From Pseudomonas sp. AKS31 (GTDB lineage Bacteria; Pseudomonadota; Gammaproteobacteria; Pseudomonadales; Pseudomonadaceae), in NCBI RefSeq assembly GCF_023634765.1, contig NZ_JAMLFX010000022.1:1-34183 (forward strand): a stretch of 34,183 bases of DNA. The letters are read 5' to 3'. This document shows, piece by piece, positions 15,036 to 23,390 of this stretch. A model generated the notes under the pieces. The model was not told where the DNA came from. It searched no databases and saw only the letters and a list, made by a program, of their open reading frames with translations. The position numbers and the translations under genes are program-made. Each line of letters begins with the position of its first letter. Position 1 is the stretch's first letter.

Positions 15036-17870
15036 TTGGACAAGATCCTGATACGTGGGGCCCGTACCCACAACCTGAAGAACATCGACCTGACCCTGCC
15101 ACGGGACAAATTGATCGTCATCACCGGCCTGTCCGGATCCGGCAAGTCGTCCCTGGCCTTCGATACGCTCTACGCCGAAGGTCAGCGCCGCTATGTCGAA
15201 TCGCTGTCGGCCTATGCCCGCCAGTTCCTGTCGATGATGGAAAAGCCAGACGTCGACACCATCGAAGGCCTGTCGCCGGCGATTTCCATCGAACAGAAGT
15301 CGACCTCGCACAACCCACGCTCCACGGTCGGCACCATCACCGAAATCTACGACTACCTGCGTTTGCTTTATGCACGCGTGGGTACGCCGCGCTGCCCCGA
15401 TCACGATATTCCACTGGAGGCGCAGACCGTCAGCCAGATGGTCGATCTGGTGCTGGCGCAGCCGGAAGGCAGCAAACTGATGCTGCTGGCCCCAGTGATC
15501 CGCGAACGCAAAGGTGAACATCTTTCAGTCTTCGAAGAGCTGCGTGCCCAAGGTTTCGTTCGCGCCCGGGTCAACGGGCGGATCTGCGAACTCGATGAAC
15601 TGCCGAAACTGGATAAACAGAGGAAGCACTCGATCGATGTGATCGTCGACCGTTTCAAGGTTCGCGCCGATCTGCAGCAACGTCTGGCCGAATCCTTCGA
15701 GACCGCGCTGAAACTGGCGGATTGCATCGCCCTGGTCGCACCGATGGACGATGAGCCGGGCGAAGAGATGATCTTCTCCGCGCGCTTCGCTTGCCCGATC
15801 TGTGGCCACGCGATCAGCGAGCTGGAACCCAAGCTGTTCTCCTTCAACAACCCGGCCGGCGCTTGCCCGACCTGTGATGGCCTGGGGGTTAAGCAGTTCT
15901 TCGATATCAAGCGGCTGGTCAACGGCGACCTGACCTTGGCCGAAGGTGCGATTCGCGGCTGGGACCGGCGCAACGTCTATTACTTCCAGATGCTCGGCTC
16001 ACTGGCCTCGCACTACGGTTTCAGCCTCGAAGTACCGTTCAACGAACTGCCGGCCGATCAGCAGAAATTCATCCTGCATGGCAGCGGTTCGCAGAACGTC
16101 GACTTCAAATACCTGAACGACCGTGGCGACATCGTCAAACGTTCGCACCCGTTCGAAGGCATCGTGCCGAACCTGGAGCGTCGCTACCGCGAGACCGAGT
16201 CGGCGAGCGTGCGCGAAGAGCTGGCCAAGTTCCTCAGCACCCAATCGTGCCCGGATTGCCGGGGTACCCGTCTGCGTCGCGAAGCACGGCATGTGTGGGT
16301 AGGCGAGAAAACGCTGCCAGCGGTGACCAACCTGCCGATCGGCGATGCCTGCGAATACTTCGGCGAGCTGAAGATGACCGGCCGCCGCGGCGAGATCGCT
16401 GACAAGATCCTCAAGGAGATTCGCGAGCGTCTGCAGTTCCTCGTCAATGTCGGTCTCGACTATCTCTCGCTGGACCGCAGTGCCGACACCCTGTCCGGTG
16501 GCGAGGCGCAACGGATTCGTCTGGCCAGCCAGATCGGTGCCGGTCTCGTCGGTGTTCTGTACATCCTCGATGAACCGTCCATCGGCTTGCACCAACGCGA
16601 TAACGATCGACTGCTCGGCACACTCAAGCACCTGCGCGATATCGGCAATACGGTAATCGTGGTCGAGCATGACGAAGACGCGATTCGCCTGGCCGACTAC
16701 GTGGTGGATATCGGCCCGGGCGCCGGCGTGCATGGCGGACAAATCGTGGCCGAAGGCACACCGGCCGAAGTCATGGCGCACCCGGATTCCCTGACGGGTA
16801 AATACCTGTCGGGCCGTGTGAAGATTGAAGTGCCGGCCAAACGTACGCCGCGCAACAAGAAGCTGAATCTGTCGCTCAAAGGGGCGCGCGGGAACAACCT
16901 GCGCAATGTCGATCTGGACATCCCGATTGGTCTGCTGACGTGTGTGACCGGCGTGTCCGGCTCGGGCAAATCGACGCTGATCAACAATACGTTGTTCCCA
17001 CTGAGCGCTACGGCTCTCAACGGCGCAACAACGCTGGAAGCGGCAGCGCACGACAGCATCAAAGGCCTGGAGCATCTCGACAAGGTGGTCGATATCGACC
17101 AAAGCCCGATTGGCCGTACACCGCGCTCCAACCCCGCGACCTATACCGGCCTGTTTACGCCTATCCGGGAACTGTTCGCCGGCGTACCGGAGTCACGTTC
17201 ACGTGGTTACGGCCCTGGGCGTTTCTCGTTCAACGTCAAGGGCGGGCGCTGCGAAGCGTGTCAGGGCGATGGTCTGATCAAGGTAGAAATGCACTTCCTG
17301 CCAGACATCTACGTGCCGTGTGATGTGTGCAAGAGCAAGCGCTACAACCGTGAAACCCTTGAGATCAAATACAAGGGCAAGAGCATCCACGAAACCCTCG
17401 AGATGACCATCGAAGAGGCCCGGGAGTTCTTCGATGCGGTGCCGGCACTGGCGCGCAAGCTGCAGACGCTGATGGATGTTGGCCTGTCGTACATCAAGCT
17501 CGGCCAGTCGGCGACGACGTTGTCCGGCGGTGAGGCGCAGCGCGTGAAGCTGTCTCGCGAGCTGTCCAAGCGCGACACCGGCAAAACGCTGTACATCCTC
17601 GATGAGCCAACCACCGGTTTGCACTTCGCAGACATTCAGCAATTGCTCGATGTTCTGCATCGACTGCGCGACCACGGCAACACCGTGGTGGTGATCGAGC
17701 ACAACCTCGACGTGATCAAGACGGCCGACTGGCTGGTCGATCTCGGGCCGGAGGGTGGTTCCAAAGGCGGGCAGATCATTGCCACCGGCACGCCTGAGGA
17801 TGTCGCCGAGATGAAGCAATCTCACACCGGTCATTACCTCAAGCCACTGCTGATCCGCGACCGGGCCTAA
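15036..17870 (+). CDS. uvrA: Excinuclease ABC subunit UvrA
   Basis: The 944-residue damage-recognition ATPase of nucleotide excision repair, acting as a dimer with UvrB. Two ABC ATPase modules are visible: Walker A GLSGSGKSS at 31-39 and GVSGSGKST near 639; signatures LSGGEAQRIRLAS near 486 and LSGGEAQRVKLSR near 828; Walker B LYILDEPSIGLH and LYILDEPTTGLH. Zinc-binding cysteine pairs appear in CPICGH...CPTCDG, CPDCRG and CEACQG...CDVCKS. A TTG start at 15036 is chosen: it follows GCGAGG, gives MDKILIRGARTHNLKNIDL as in other Pseudomonas UvrA proteins, and has family length. An ATG 24 codons upstream yields a non-conserved extension that would cover the -10 element. Confidence 0.96.
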   Translation: MDKILIRGARTHNLKNIDLTLPRDKLIVITGLSGSGKSSLAFDTLYAEGQRRYVESLSAYARQFLSMMEKPDVDTIEGLSPAISIEQKSTSHNPRSTVGTITEIYDYLRLLYARVGTPRCPDHDIPLEAQTVSQMVDLVLAQPEGSKLMLLAPVIRERKGEHLSVFEELRAQGFVRARVNGRICELDELPKLDKQRKHSIDVIVDRFKVRADLQQRLAESFETALKLADCIALVAPMDDEPGEEMIFSARFACPICGHAISELEPKLFSFNNPAGACPTCDGLGVKQFFDIKRLVNGDLTLAEGAIRGWDRRNVYYFQMLGSLASHYGFSLEVPFNELPADQQKFILHGSGSQNVDFKYLNDRGDIVKRSHPFEGIVPNLERRYRETESASVREELAKFLSTQSCPDCRGTRLRREARHVWVGEKTLPAVTNLPIGDACEYFGELKMTGRRGEIADKILKEIRERLQFLVNVGLDYLSLDRSADTLSGGEAQRIRLASQIGAGLVGVLYILDEPSIGLHQRDNDRLLGTLKHLRDIGNTVIVVEHDEDAIRLADYVVDIGPGAGVHGGQIVAEGTPAEVMAHPDSLTGKYLSGRVKIEVPAKRTPRNKKLNLSLKGARGNNLRNVDLDIPIGLLTCVTGVSGSGKSTLINNTLFPLSATALNGATTLEAAAHDSIKGLEHLDKVVDIDQSPIGRTPRSNPATYTGLFTPIRELFAGVPESRSRGYGPGRFSFNVKGGRCEACQGDGLIKVEMHFLPDIYVPCDVCKSKRYNRETLEIKYKGKSIHETLEMTIEEAREFFDAVPALARKLQTLMDVGLSYIKLGQSATTLSGGEAQRVKLSRELSKRDTGKTLYILDEPTTGLHFADIQQLLDVLHRLRDHGNTVVVIEHNLDVIKTADWLVDLGPEGGSKGGQIIATGTPEDVAEMKQSHTGHYLKPLLIRDRA

Positions 17871-17885
17871 ACGCCAGGCATGAAA

Positions 17886-17918
17886 AAGCCCCTGTCACTT
17901 CAGCAGTGACAGGGGCTT
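17886..17918. terminator. Bidirectional terminator between uvrA and the bacterioferritin gene
   Basis: A 14-bp stem AAGCCCCTGTCACT (17886-17899) / AGTGACAGGGGCTT (17905-17918) with loop TCAGC, flanked by A-rich sequence on the left and TTCTTTAT on the right, separates the two convergent genes. Confidence 0.9.
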
Positions 17919-17935
17919 CTTTATATCGGTTGCAA

Positions 17936-18403
17936 TCAGGTCGCCTGGGATTGCAGGTAGTTCTGGAGACCGATTCGCTTGATCAGGCCCAACTGCTTTT
18001 CCAGCCAGTAGGTGTGATCTTCTTCGGTATCGTTGAGCTGAACCCGCAGGATCTCACGGCTGACATAGTCTTTGTGCTGCTCGCACAGCTCGATGCCTTT
18101 GCACAGGGCAGCGCGAACTTTGTATTCAAGACGCAGATCCGCCTCAAGCATCTCCGGCACAGTGGTACCGACATCCAGATCATCCGGACGCATGCGCGGC
18201 GTGCCTTCCAACATCAGAATCCGGCGCATCAACGCATCAGCGTGACCCGCTTCCTCTTCCATCTCGTGGTTGATTCGCTCGTAGAGCTTGGTGAACCCCC
18301 AGTCCTCATACATCCGCGAATGAACGAAATATTGATCACGAGCGGCCAGTTCGCCGGTCAGCAACGTGTTGAGGTAATCGATTACGTCTGGGTGGCCTTG
18401 CAT
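17936..18403 (-). CDS. bfrA: Bacterioferritin/ferritin subunit lacking the haem-ligand methionine
   Basis: A 155-residue iron-storage subunit expected to form a 24-mer cage. Ferroxidase-centre residues are retained: Glu18, Glu51, His54, Glu93 (Glu94 in E. coli numbering), Glu127 and His130. The haem-ligating Met52 of E. coli Bfr is Ala52 here (EEEAGHAD in place of the usual DEMKHAD). It therefore resembles the P. aeruginosa protein next to katA, first called BfrA and later classed as ferritin FtnA. The ATG at 18403 gives the family N-terminus MQGHPDVIDYLN; a longer in-frame extension is rejected. It lies downstream of katA, separated by a terminator, so iron storage and peroxide defence are grouped. 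Confidence 0.92.
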   Translation of the reverse strand: MQGHPDVIDYLNTLLTGELAARDQYFVHSRMYEDWGFTKLYERINHEMEEEAGHADALMRRILMLEGTPRMRPDDLDVGTTVPEMLEADLRLEYKVRAALCKGIELCEQHKDYVSREILRVQLNDTEEDHTYWLEKQLGLIKRIGLQNYLQSQAT

Positions 18404-18515
18404 CGCCCTACATCTCCCTACTTGAAAGTCTGTAGTTTGAACCAAGCTGACCGGAAGGTCACCCGATTCGCGCAATAAAAGCGAAGATATTCTTAGAAAA
18501 GCAGCCTAAATAACG

Positions 18516-18541
18516 CAAAAACCGCCCAGATGAGGGCGGTT
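18516..18541 (-). terminator. Intrinsic terminator downstream of katA
   Basis: On the minus strand AACCGCCC (18541-18534) pairs with GGGCGGTT (18527-18520) around a six-base loop, followed by a T-run (18520-18517 region). It lies 11 bases after the catalase stop. Confidence 0.88.
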
Positions 18542-18552
18542 CTGCTTCTCGT

Positions 18553-20007
18553 TTAGACTTCGTTAAGCTGTACGTTGAGCAGCTTTGCGATTGCTTCTCC
18601 ATACGCTGGATCGGCTTTGTAGAAATGCTGCAACTGACGATCAACCACATCTGACGAAACACCGCTCATGGCGCCGGCGATATTGCTGACCAGCAAAGCT
18701 TTCTGCTCATCGTTCATCAGGCGGAACAGCGCACCTGCATGGCTGTAGTAATCGGTATCTTCGCGGTGATCGTAGCGATCGGCAGCACCGCTCAAGGCCA
18801 GTGCAGGTTCAGCGTAACGCGGAGCTTGTTTCGGCGCATCCGTGTAGCTGTTCGGCTCGTAGTTAGGTGCTGCACCACCGTTGCTGCCGAACGCCATCGA
18901 GCCATCACGCTGGTAGGTGCTAACCGGGTTGCGTGGTGCATTCACCGGCAACTGCTGGTGGTTTGTACCCACACGGTAGCGGTGGGCATCGGCGTAAGCG
19001 AATACACGACCTTGCAGCATGCGATCAGGCGACAGACCGACACCTGGCACCATATTGCTTGGGCCGAACGCGGCTTGCTCGACTTCAGCAAAGTAGTTCT
19101 GCGGGTTGCGGTTCAGCTCCAGCTCACCCACTTCGATCAGCGGGAATTCTTTCTGCGACCAGGTTTTGGTGACGTCGAAAGGGTTCTCGTAATGCGCCGC
19201 GGCCTGGGCTTCGGTCATGATCTGAATGCACACGCGCCATTTCGGGAAGTCACCGCGCTCGATGGCTTCGAACAGGTCGCGCTGAGCGTAGTCAGGATCA
19301 GTGCCCGCCAATCGCGCAGCATCGGCCGGTGCCAGATTCTTTATGCCTTGTTTGGTCTTGTAGTGCCACTTGACCCAGTGACGCTCACCTTGAGCGTTGA
19401 TCAGGCTGTAGGTATGGCTGCCGAAGCCGTGCATGTGACGGTAGCCGTCGGGGATGCCTCGATCGGAGAACAGAATAGTGACCTGGTGCAGCGCTTCGGG
19501 CGAATGCGACCAGAAATCCCACATCATTTGCGCACTTTTCAGGTTGCTTTGCGGCAGGCGTTTTTGCGTGTGGATAAAGTCAGGAAACTTCAGCGGATCA
19601 CGAATGAAGAACACTGGCGTGTTGTTACCGACGATGTCCCAGTTACCTTCTTCGGTATAGAACTTCAGAGCGAAGCCGCGCGGATCGCGCTCAGTGTCAG
19701 CCGAACCACGTTCACCACCAACAGTGGAGAATCGCAAAAAGGTCGGCGTCTGTTTTCCTACCGATTCGAACAGCTTGGCGCTGGTGTACTCGGTGATATC
19801 GCGGGTCACGGTGAATGTGCCGTAAGCACCCGAGCCTTTGGCGTGAACACGACGCTCAGGAATGTTTTCACGGTTGAAGTGGGCAAGCTTCTCGATCAGA
19901 TGAAAGTCGTCGAGCAGCAGCGGGCCACGAGGGCCAGCGGAGCGAGAATTCTGGTTATCAGCGACAGGAGCGCCACTGGCGGTCGTAAGCGTTTTGATCT
20001 GGCTCAT
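18553..20007 (-). CDS. katA: Monofunctional haem catalase KatA
   Basis: A 484-residue small-subunit catalase that dismutates hydrogen peroxide to water and oxygen in the cytoplasm. Catalytic His55 lies in ERRVHAKGSGAYGTF, the distal Asn128 in DIVGNNTPVFF, and the proximal haem ligand Tyr338 in RVFAYADAHRYRVGTNH. The length and the absence of a C-terminal flavodoxin-like domain place it with clade 3 catalases. No signal peptide is visible. Its position between rplQ and a bacterioferritin gene is that of katA in P. aeruginosa. A promoter and a possible OxyR half-site lie upstream; a terminator follows. Confidence 0.95.
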   Translation of the reverse strand: MSQIKTLTTASGAPVADNQNSRSAGPRGPLLLDDFHLIEKLAHFNRENIPERRVHAKGSGAYGTFTVTRDITEYTSAKLFESVGKQTPTFLRFSTVGGERGSADTERDPRGFALKFYTEEGNWDIVGNNTPVFFIRDPLKFPDFIHTQKRLPQSNLKSAQMMWDFWSHSPEALHQVTILFSDRGIPDGYRHMHGFGSHTYSLINAQGERHWVKWHYKTKQGIKNLAPADAARLAGTDPDYAQRDLFEAIERGDFPKWRVCIQIMTEAQAAAHYENPFDVTKTWSQKEFPLIEVGELELNRNPQNYFAEVEQAAFGPSNMVPGVGLSPDRMLQGRVFAYADAHRYRVGTNHQQLPVNAPRNPVSTYQRDGSMAFGSNGGAAPNYEPNSYTDAPKQAPRYAEPALALSGAADRYDHREDTDYYSHAGALFRLMNDEQKALLVSNIAGAMSGVSSDVVDRQLQHFYKADPAYGEAIAKLLNVQLNEV

Positions 20008-20061
20008 ACGGTCTTCTTCCTCTGTCAGTCTTGAAACTGCCGGCTAATCGGCTTGGAGGGA

Positions 20062-20127
20062 AGTATCAATCATCCATGTGACAGCCACAAATTCATTAAC
20101 TTGCGCACATCGATAGATAATTACTAA
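20062..20127 (-). promoter_or_regulatory. Candidate katA promoter with OxyR-like half-site
   Basis: On the minus strand TTGTGG (20090-20085) and GATACT (20067-20062) form a -35/-10 pair with a 17-base spacer, leaving a leader of about 50 bases. About 23 bp upstream of the -35, TTAG-N7-CTAT (20127-20113) resembles half of the OxyR consensus ATAG-N7-CTAT repeated. The second half does not match, so OxyR control is only plausible. Confidence 0.4.
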
Positions 20128-20200
20128 TTATGTTTCCCTGCACATAGTGCCAACAGAGACATGTCAGAAGCTTGTATGAACAGCTCATTTTCTTGCGGGC

Positions 20201-20228
20201 ACAAAAAACCGGGCACTAGGCCCGGTTC
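20201..20228 (-). terminator. Terminator of the alpha ribosomal protein operon
   Basis: On the minus strand AACCGGGC (20227-20220) pairs with GCCCGGTT (20214-20207) around a five-base loop and is followed by six T (20208-20203). It lies 20 bases after the rplQ stop and separates the ribosomal cluster from katA. Confidence 0.93.
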
Positions 20229-20247
20229 TTTGTTTCAGACTGACGTC

Positions 20248-20634
20248 TTACTCGGCGGATACAGCTTCGCCAGCAGTAGCACGATCAACCAACTCGACGT
20301 ACGCCATAGGCGCGTTGTCGCCAGCGCGGAAACCGCACTTGAGGATGCGCAGGTAGCCACCCTCACGGGTAGCATAACGCTTGCCCAGGTCGTTAAAGAG
20401 CTTACCAACGATAGCTTTCGAACGAGTACGGTCGAAAGCCAGACGGCGGTTAGCCAGGCTGTCTGTCTTGGCCAGAGTGATCAGCGGCTCGGCAACGCGG
20501 CGCAGTTCTTTGGCTTTTGGCAGAGTAGTTTTGATCAGCTCGTGCTCGAACAGCGACACCGCCATGTTTTGGAACATGGCCTTGCGGTGCGAGCTGGTGC
20601 GGCTCAGGTGACGACCACTTTTACGATGACGCAT
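20248..20634 (-). CDS. rplQ: 50S ribosomal protein L17
   Basis: A 128-residue large-subunit protein located near the peptide tunnel exit. The N-terminal [20 protein letters not shown] is the family signature and shows the high Arg/Lys content expected for rRNA contact. The C-terminus carries a short extra acidic tail (AGEAVSAE). It is the last gene of the alpha operon, 42 bases behind rpoA, and is closed by a strong terminator. Expression should follow the rpsM promoter at 23176-23204. Confidence 0.97.
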
Positions 20635-20676
20635 GGTTCATTCCTTACCAAACACTACGTTCGGTGATTACGACGA

Positions 20677-21678
20677 TCAGGCAGTCGCCTTGTCGTCCTT
20701 CTTAAGACTTGCAGGCGGCCAGTTGTCGAGGCGCATGCCGAGGGACAGACCGCGGGAGGCCAGAACGTCCTTGATTTCAGTCAAGGATTTCTTGCCCAGG
20801 TTCGGAGTCTTCAACAGCTCTACTTCGGTACGCTGAATCAGGTCACCGATGTAGTAGATGTTTTCCGCCTTAAGGCAGTTAGCCGAACGTACAGTCAGTT
20901 CCAGATCGTCAACCGGGCGAAGCAGGATCGGATCGATCTCGTCTTCCTGCTCGACAACCACTGGCTCACTGTCACCCTTGAGGTCGACGAACGCAGCCAA
21001 CTGCTGTTGCAGGATGGTTGCAGCGCGGCGGATAGCCTCTTCAGGATCCAGAGTACCGTTGGTTTCCAGATCAATAACCAGCTTGTCCAGGTTGGTACGC
21101 TGCTCGACACGGGCGTTTTCCACCACGTATGCGATACGGCGAACCGGGCTGAACGAAGAGTCAAGCTGCAAGCGACCGATGCTGCGGCTTTCGTCTTCAT
21201 CGCTCTGACGCGAGTCGGCTGGTTCATAACCACGACCACGAGCTACGGTGAGCTTCATGTTCAGGGCGCCGTTAGACGCCAGGTTAGCGATTACGTGATC
21301 GGGATTAACGATCTCGACATCATGATCCAGCTGAATATCGGCAGCGGTAACCACCCCCGAACCCTTCTTCGACAAGGTCAGCGTAACTTCGTCACGACCG
21401 TGCAGCTTGATGGCCAGACCTTTAAGGTTCAACAGGATTTCAATTACGTCTTCCTGTACACCTTCGATGGCGCTGTACTCGTGGAGCACACCGTCAATCT
21501 CGGCCTCGACTACTGCGCAGCCGGGCATTGAGGACAACAGGATGCGTCGCAGCGCGTTGCCCAGGGTGTGGCCAAAACCACGCTCGAGAGGCTCGAGAGT
21601 GATCTTGGCGCGGGTTGGACTGACAACCTGCACATCAATGTGGCGGGGTGTCAGGAACTCATTTACCGAAATCTGCAT
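20677..21678 (-). CDS. rpoA: DNA-directed RNA polymerase subunit alpha
   Basis: The 333-residue alpha subunit. Residues about 1-235 form the dimerising N-terminal domain (LERGFGHTLGNALRRILLSSMPG near residue 31 is a landmark). An acidic linker around 236-250 (VVEQEDEIDP) leads to the C-terminal domain that contacts UP elements and activators, including the helix-hairpin-helix part NLGKKSLTEIKDVLASRGLSLG. The length is typical of Pseudomonas. The gene follows rpsD by 22 bases and precedes rplQ in the canonical alpha operon. Confidence 0.98.
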   Translation of the reverse strand: MQISVNEFLTPRHIDVQVVSPTRAKITLEPLERGFGHTLGNALRRILLSSMPGCAVVEAEIDGVLHEYSAIEGVQEDVIEILLNLKGLAIKLHGRDEVTLTLSKKGSGVVTAADIQLDHDVEIVNPDHVIANLASNGALNMKLTVARGRGYEPADSRQSDEDESRSIGRLQLDSSFSPVRRIAYVVENARVEQRTNLDKLVIDLETNGTLDPEEAIRRAATILQQQLAAFVDLKGDSEPVVVEQEDEIDPILLRPVDDLELTVRSANCLKAENIYYIGDLIQRTEVELLKTPNLGKKSLTEIKDVLASRGLSLGMRLDNWPPASLKKDDKATA

Positions 21679-21700
21679 GGATGCACCTATTTTCTAGCCC

Positions 21701-22321
21701 TTACTTGGAGTAGAGCTCGACAATCAGGCTTTCGTTGATGTCGGCGGACAGATCACTGCGAGCAGGAACGTTCTTGAAAACGCCCGACTTCTTCTCAGTG
21801 TCTACTTCTACCCATTCTACGCGGCCACGTTGGGCACACAGATCGAGAGCTTGGACAATGCGAAGTTGGTTTTTTGCTTTCTCGCGAACTGCAACCACGT
21901 CACCAGCACGAACCTGATACGACGGAACGTTTACGGTCTGACCGTTAACGCTGATCGACTTGTGCGATACCAGCTGACGGGATTCGGCACGAGTCGAACC
22001 AAAGCCCATACGGTATACAACGTTGTCCAGACGGCATTCGAGCAGTTGCAGCAGGTTTTCACCGGTTGCACCTTTCTTGCCAGCAGCTTCTTTGTAGTAG
22101 CCGCTGAACTGACGCTCGAGAACGCCGTAGATACGACGGACCTTCTGCTTTTCACGCAGTTGGGTGCCGTAATCGGACTGGCGACCGCGGCGTTGGCCGT
22201 GGATACCAGGTGCTGCTTCAATGTTGCACTTCGATTCGATCGCGCGCACGCCGCTCTTCAGGAAGAGATCGGTGCCTTCGCGACGAGCGAGTTTGCATTT
22301 TGGACCAATGTAACGAGCCAT
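21701..22321 (-). CDS. rpsD: 30S ribosomal protein S4
   Basis: A 206-residue primary 16S rRNA-binding protein. It contains the S4 RNA-binding domain (about 96-160: CRLDNVVYRMGFGSTRAESRQLVSHKSISVNGQ) and a conserved N-terminal region beginning MARYIGPKCKLARREG, without the four-cysteine zinc cluster of the short type. In E. coli S4 also represses translation of the alpha operon by binding a pseudoknot near rpsM; whether the shorter leader here supports this is unknown. It follows rpsK by 18 bases and precedes rpoA. Confidence 0.97.
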   Translation of the reverse strand: MARYIGPKCKLARREGTDLFLKSGVRAIESKCNIEAAPGIHGQRRGRQSDYGTQLREKQKVRRIYGVLERQFSGYYKEAAGKKGATGENLLQLLECRLDNVVYRMGFGSTRAESRQLVSHKSISVNGQTVNVPSYQVRAGDVVAVREKAKNQLRIVQALDLCAQRGRVEWVEVDTEKKSGVFKNVPARSDLSADINESLIVELYSK

Positions 22322-22339
22322 TCTTTACAATCTCCTGGA

Positions 22340-22729
22340 TTACACGCGGCGCTTCTTCGGCGGACGGCACCCGTTGTGCGGGATTGGCGTCACGTCGGTG
22401 ATGCTGGCGATCTTGTAGCCACAGCCGTTCAAAGCGCGGACTGCGGATTCACGACCTGGACCTGGACCCTTGACGTTAACGTCGAGGTTTTTCAGGCCGT
22501 ATTCCAGCGCAGCTTGACCAGCACGTTCAGCAGCTACTTGAGCAGCAAACGGGGTGGACTTGCGGGAACCGCGGAAACCCGAACCACCGGAGGTAGCCCA
22601 GGAAAGAGCGTTACCTTGACGGTCGGTAATGGTCACGATGGTGTTGTTAAAAGATGCATGGATGTGGGCGATGCCATCAACCACTGTCTTTTTAACTTTT
22701 TTACGAGGACGAGCAGCAGGTTTTGCCAT
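22340..22729 (-). CDS. rpsK: 30S ribosomal protein S11
   Basis: A 129-residue protein of the small-subunit platform. Characteristic segments are GIAHIHASFNNTIVTITDRQG, WATSGGSGFRGSRKSTPFAAQ and the C-terminal PIPHNGCRPPKKRRV, whose Asn-Gly pair is the site that becomes isoaspartate in E. coli S11. The basic N-terminal tail (AKPAARPRKKVKK) is typical. It lies 30 bases behind rpsM in the alpha operon. Confidence 0.97.
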   Translation of the reverse strand: MAKPAARPRKKVKKTVVDGIAHIHASFNNTIVTITDRQGNALSWATSGGSGFRGSRKSTPFAAQVAAERAGQAALEYGLKNLDVNVKGPGPGRESAVRALNGCGYKIASITDVTPIPHNGCRPPKKRRV

Positions 22730-22759
22730 GATTAAATTCCTGTCGATTCGCTGGGGCGA

Positions 22760-23116
22760 TTACTTGCGGATCGGCTTACGCGGACCTTTACGGGTACGCG
22801 CGTTGGTCTTGGTACGCTGACCGCGTACTGGCAGACCACGACGATGACGCAGACCGCGATAGCAACCGAGGTCCATCAAGCGCTTGATTTTCATGTTGAT
22901 TTCGCGACGCAGGTCACCTTCAGTGGTGAACTTCGCCACTTCGCCACGCAGCTGTTCAATTTGCTCGTCGCTCAGATCTTTGATCTTTGCTGCTGGGTTT
23001 ACCCCAGTCACTGCACAGATCTTCTGCGCAGTTGTGCGACCAACACCATAGATGTAGGTCAGCGAGATAACAGTATGCTTGTTATCTGGAATGTTAACGC
23101 CTGCAATACGGGCCAT
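22760..23116 (-). CDS. rpsM: 30S ribosomal protein S13
   Basis: A 118-residue protein of the small-subunit head that contacts the P-site tRNA through its basic C-terminal tail (RGQRTKTNARTRKGPRKPIRK at about 98-118). The N-terminus MARIAGVNIPDNKHTVISL and the YIYGVGRTTAQKIC helix-turn segment are family hallmarks. A GGAG box precedes the ATG at 23116. It is the first gene of the alpha operon, with its own strong promoter (23176-23204) and a hairpin separating it from rpmJ, so it begins a new transcription unit. Confidence 0.97.
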   Translation of the reverse strand: MARIAGVNIPDNKHTVISLTYIYGVGRTTAQKICAVTGVNPAAKIKDLSDEQIEQLRGEVAKFTTEGDLRREINMKIKRLMDLGCYRGLRHRRGLPVRGQRTKTNARTRKGPRKPIRK

Positions 23117-23175
23117 TCAGTGGGACTCCAATTGACAGCTACCTACGCCCCGGAAGCCAAGAAATAGGGCGCGAG

Positions 23176-23204
23176 ATAATATCGCTGTAATAACAAATAA
23201 TCAA
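23176..23204 (-). promoter_or_regulatory. Sigma70 promoter of the alpha operon (before rpsM)
   Basis: On the minus strand TTGATT (23204-23199), a 17-base spacer and TATTAT (23181-23176) make a near-consensus promoter. The -35 starts at the base next to the stem of the upstream hairpin (23205-23228). The predicted leader to the rpsM ATG is about 53 bases. Confidence 0.8.
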
Positions 23205-23228
23205 CCCGGTAGCGCACTAGCTACCGGG
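23205..23228 (-). terminator. Terminator-like hairpin between rpmJ and rpsM
   Basis: CCCGGTAGC (23205-23213) and GCTACCGGG (23220-23228) form a 9-bp stem with a six-base loop. Downstream on the minus strand the sequence TTGATTATTTGTTATT is T-rich but not a pure T-run, so termination may be partial. It lies 18 bases after the rpmJ stop. Confidence 0.65.
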
Positions 23229-23246
23229 CTTGAAGCACAATCACAC

Positions 23247-23363
23247 TCAGCCTTGGCGCTGTTTGTGACGCGGTTCCGCGCTGCAAATTACTCGAACAAC
23301 ACCTTCGCGGCGAATAATCTTGCAGTTACGGCACAGCTTTTTCACCGATGCACGAACTTTCAT
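23247..23363 (-). CDS. rpmJ: 50S ribosomal protein L36
   Basis: A 38-residue protein read directly from the minus strand: it begins [20 protein letters not shown] and ends EPRHKQRQG. The zinc ribbon is intact: Cys11, Cys14, Cys27 and His33, so this is the zinc-binding (C+) form. It lies 27 bases behind secY and is the last gene of the spc operon, immediately before the hairpin and alpha promoter. No ambiguity in start (ATG at 23363, GAGG-like box upstream). Confidence 0.95.
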
Positions 23364-23390
23364 CACCAACTCCTCGAACCTTATGGGTAC

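Noticed and set aside
15999..17102. Minus-strand open frame opposite uvrA (367 codons)
   Set aside because: Complement of the UvrA coding frame; no independent signature.
18739..20034. Long plus-strand open frame opposite katA (431 codons)
   Set aside because: It mirrors the catalase coding sequence and has no family features; shadow frame.
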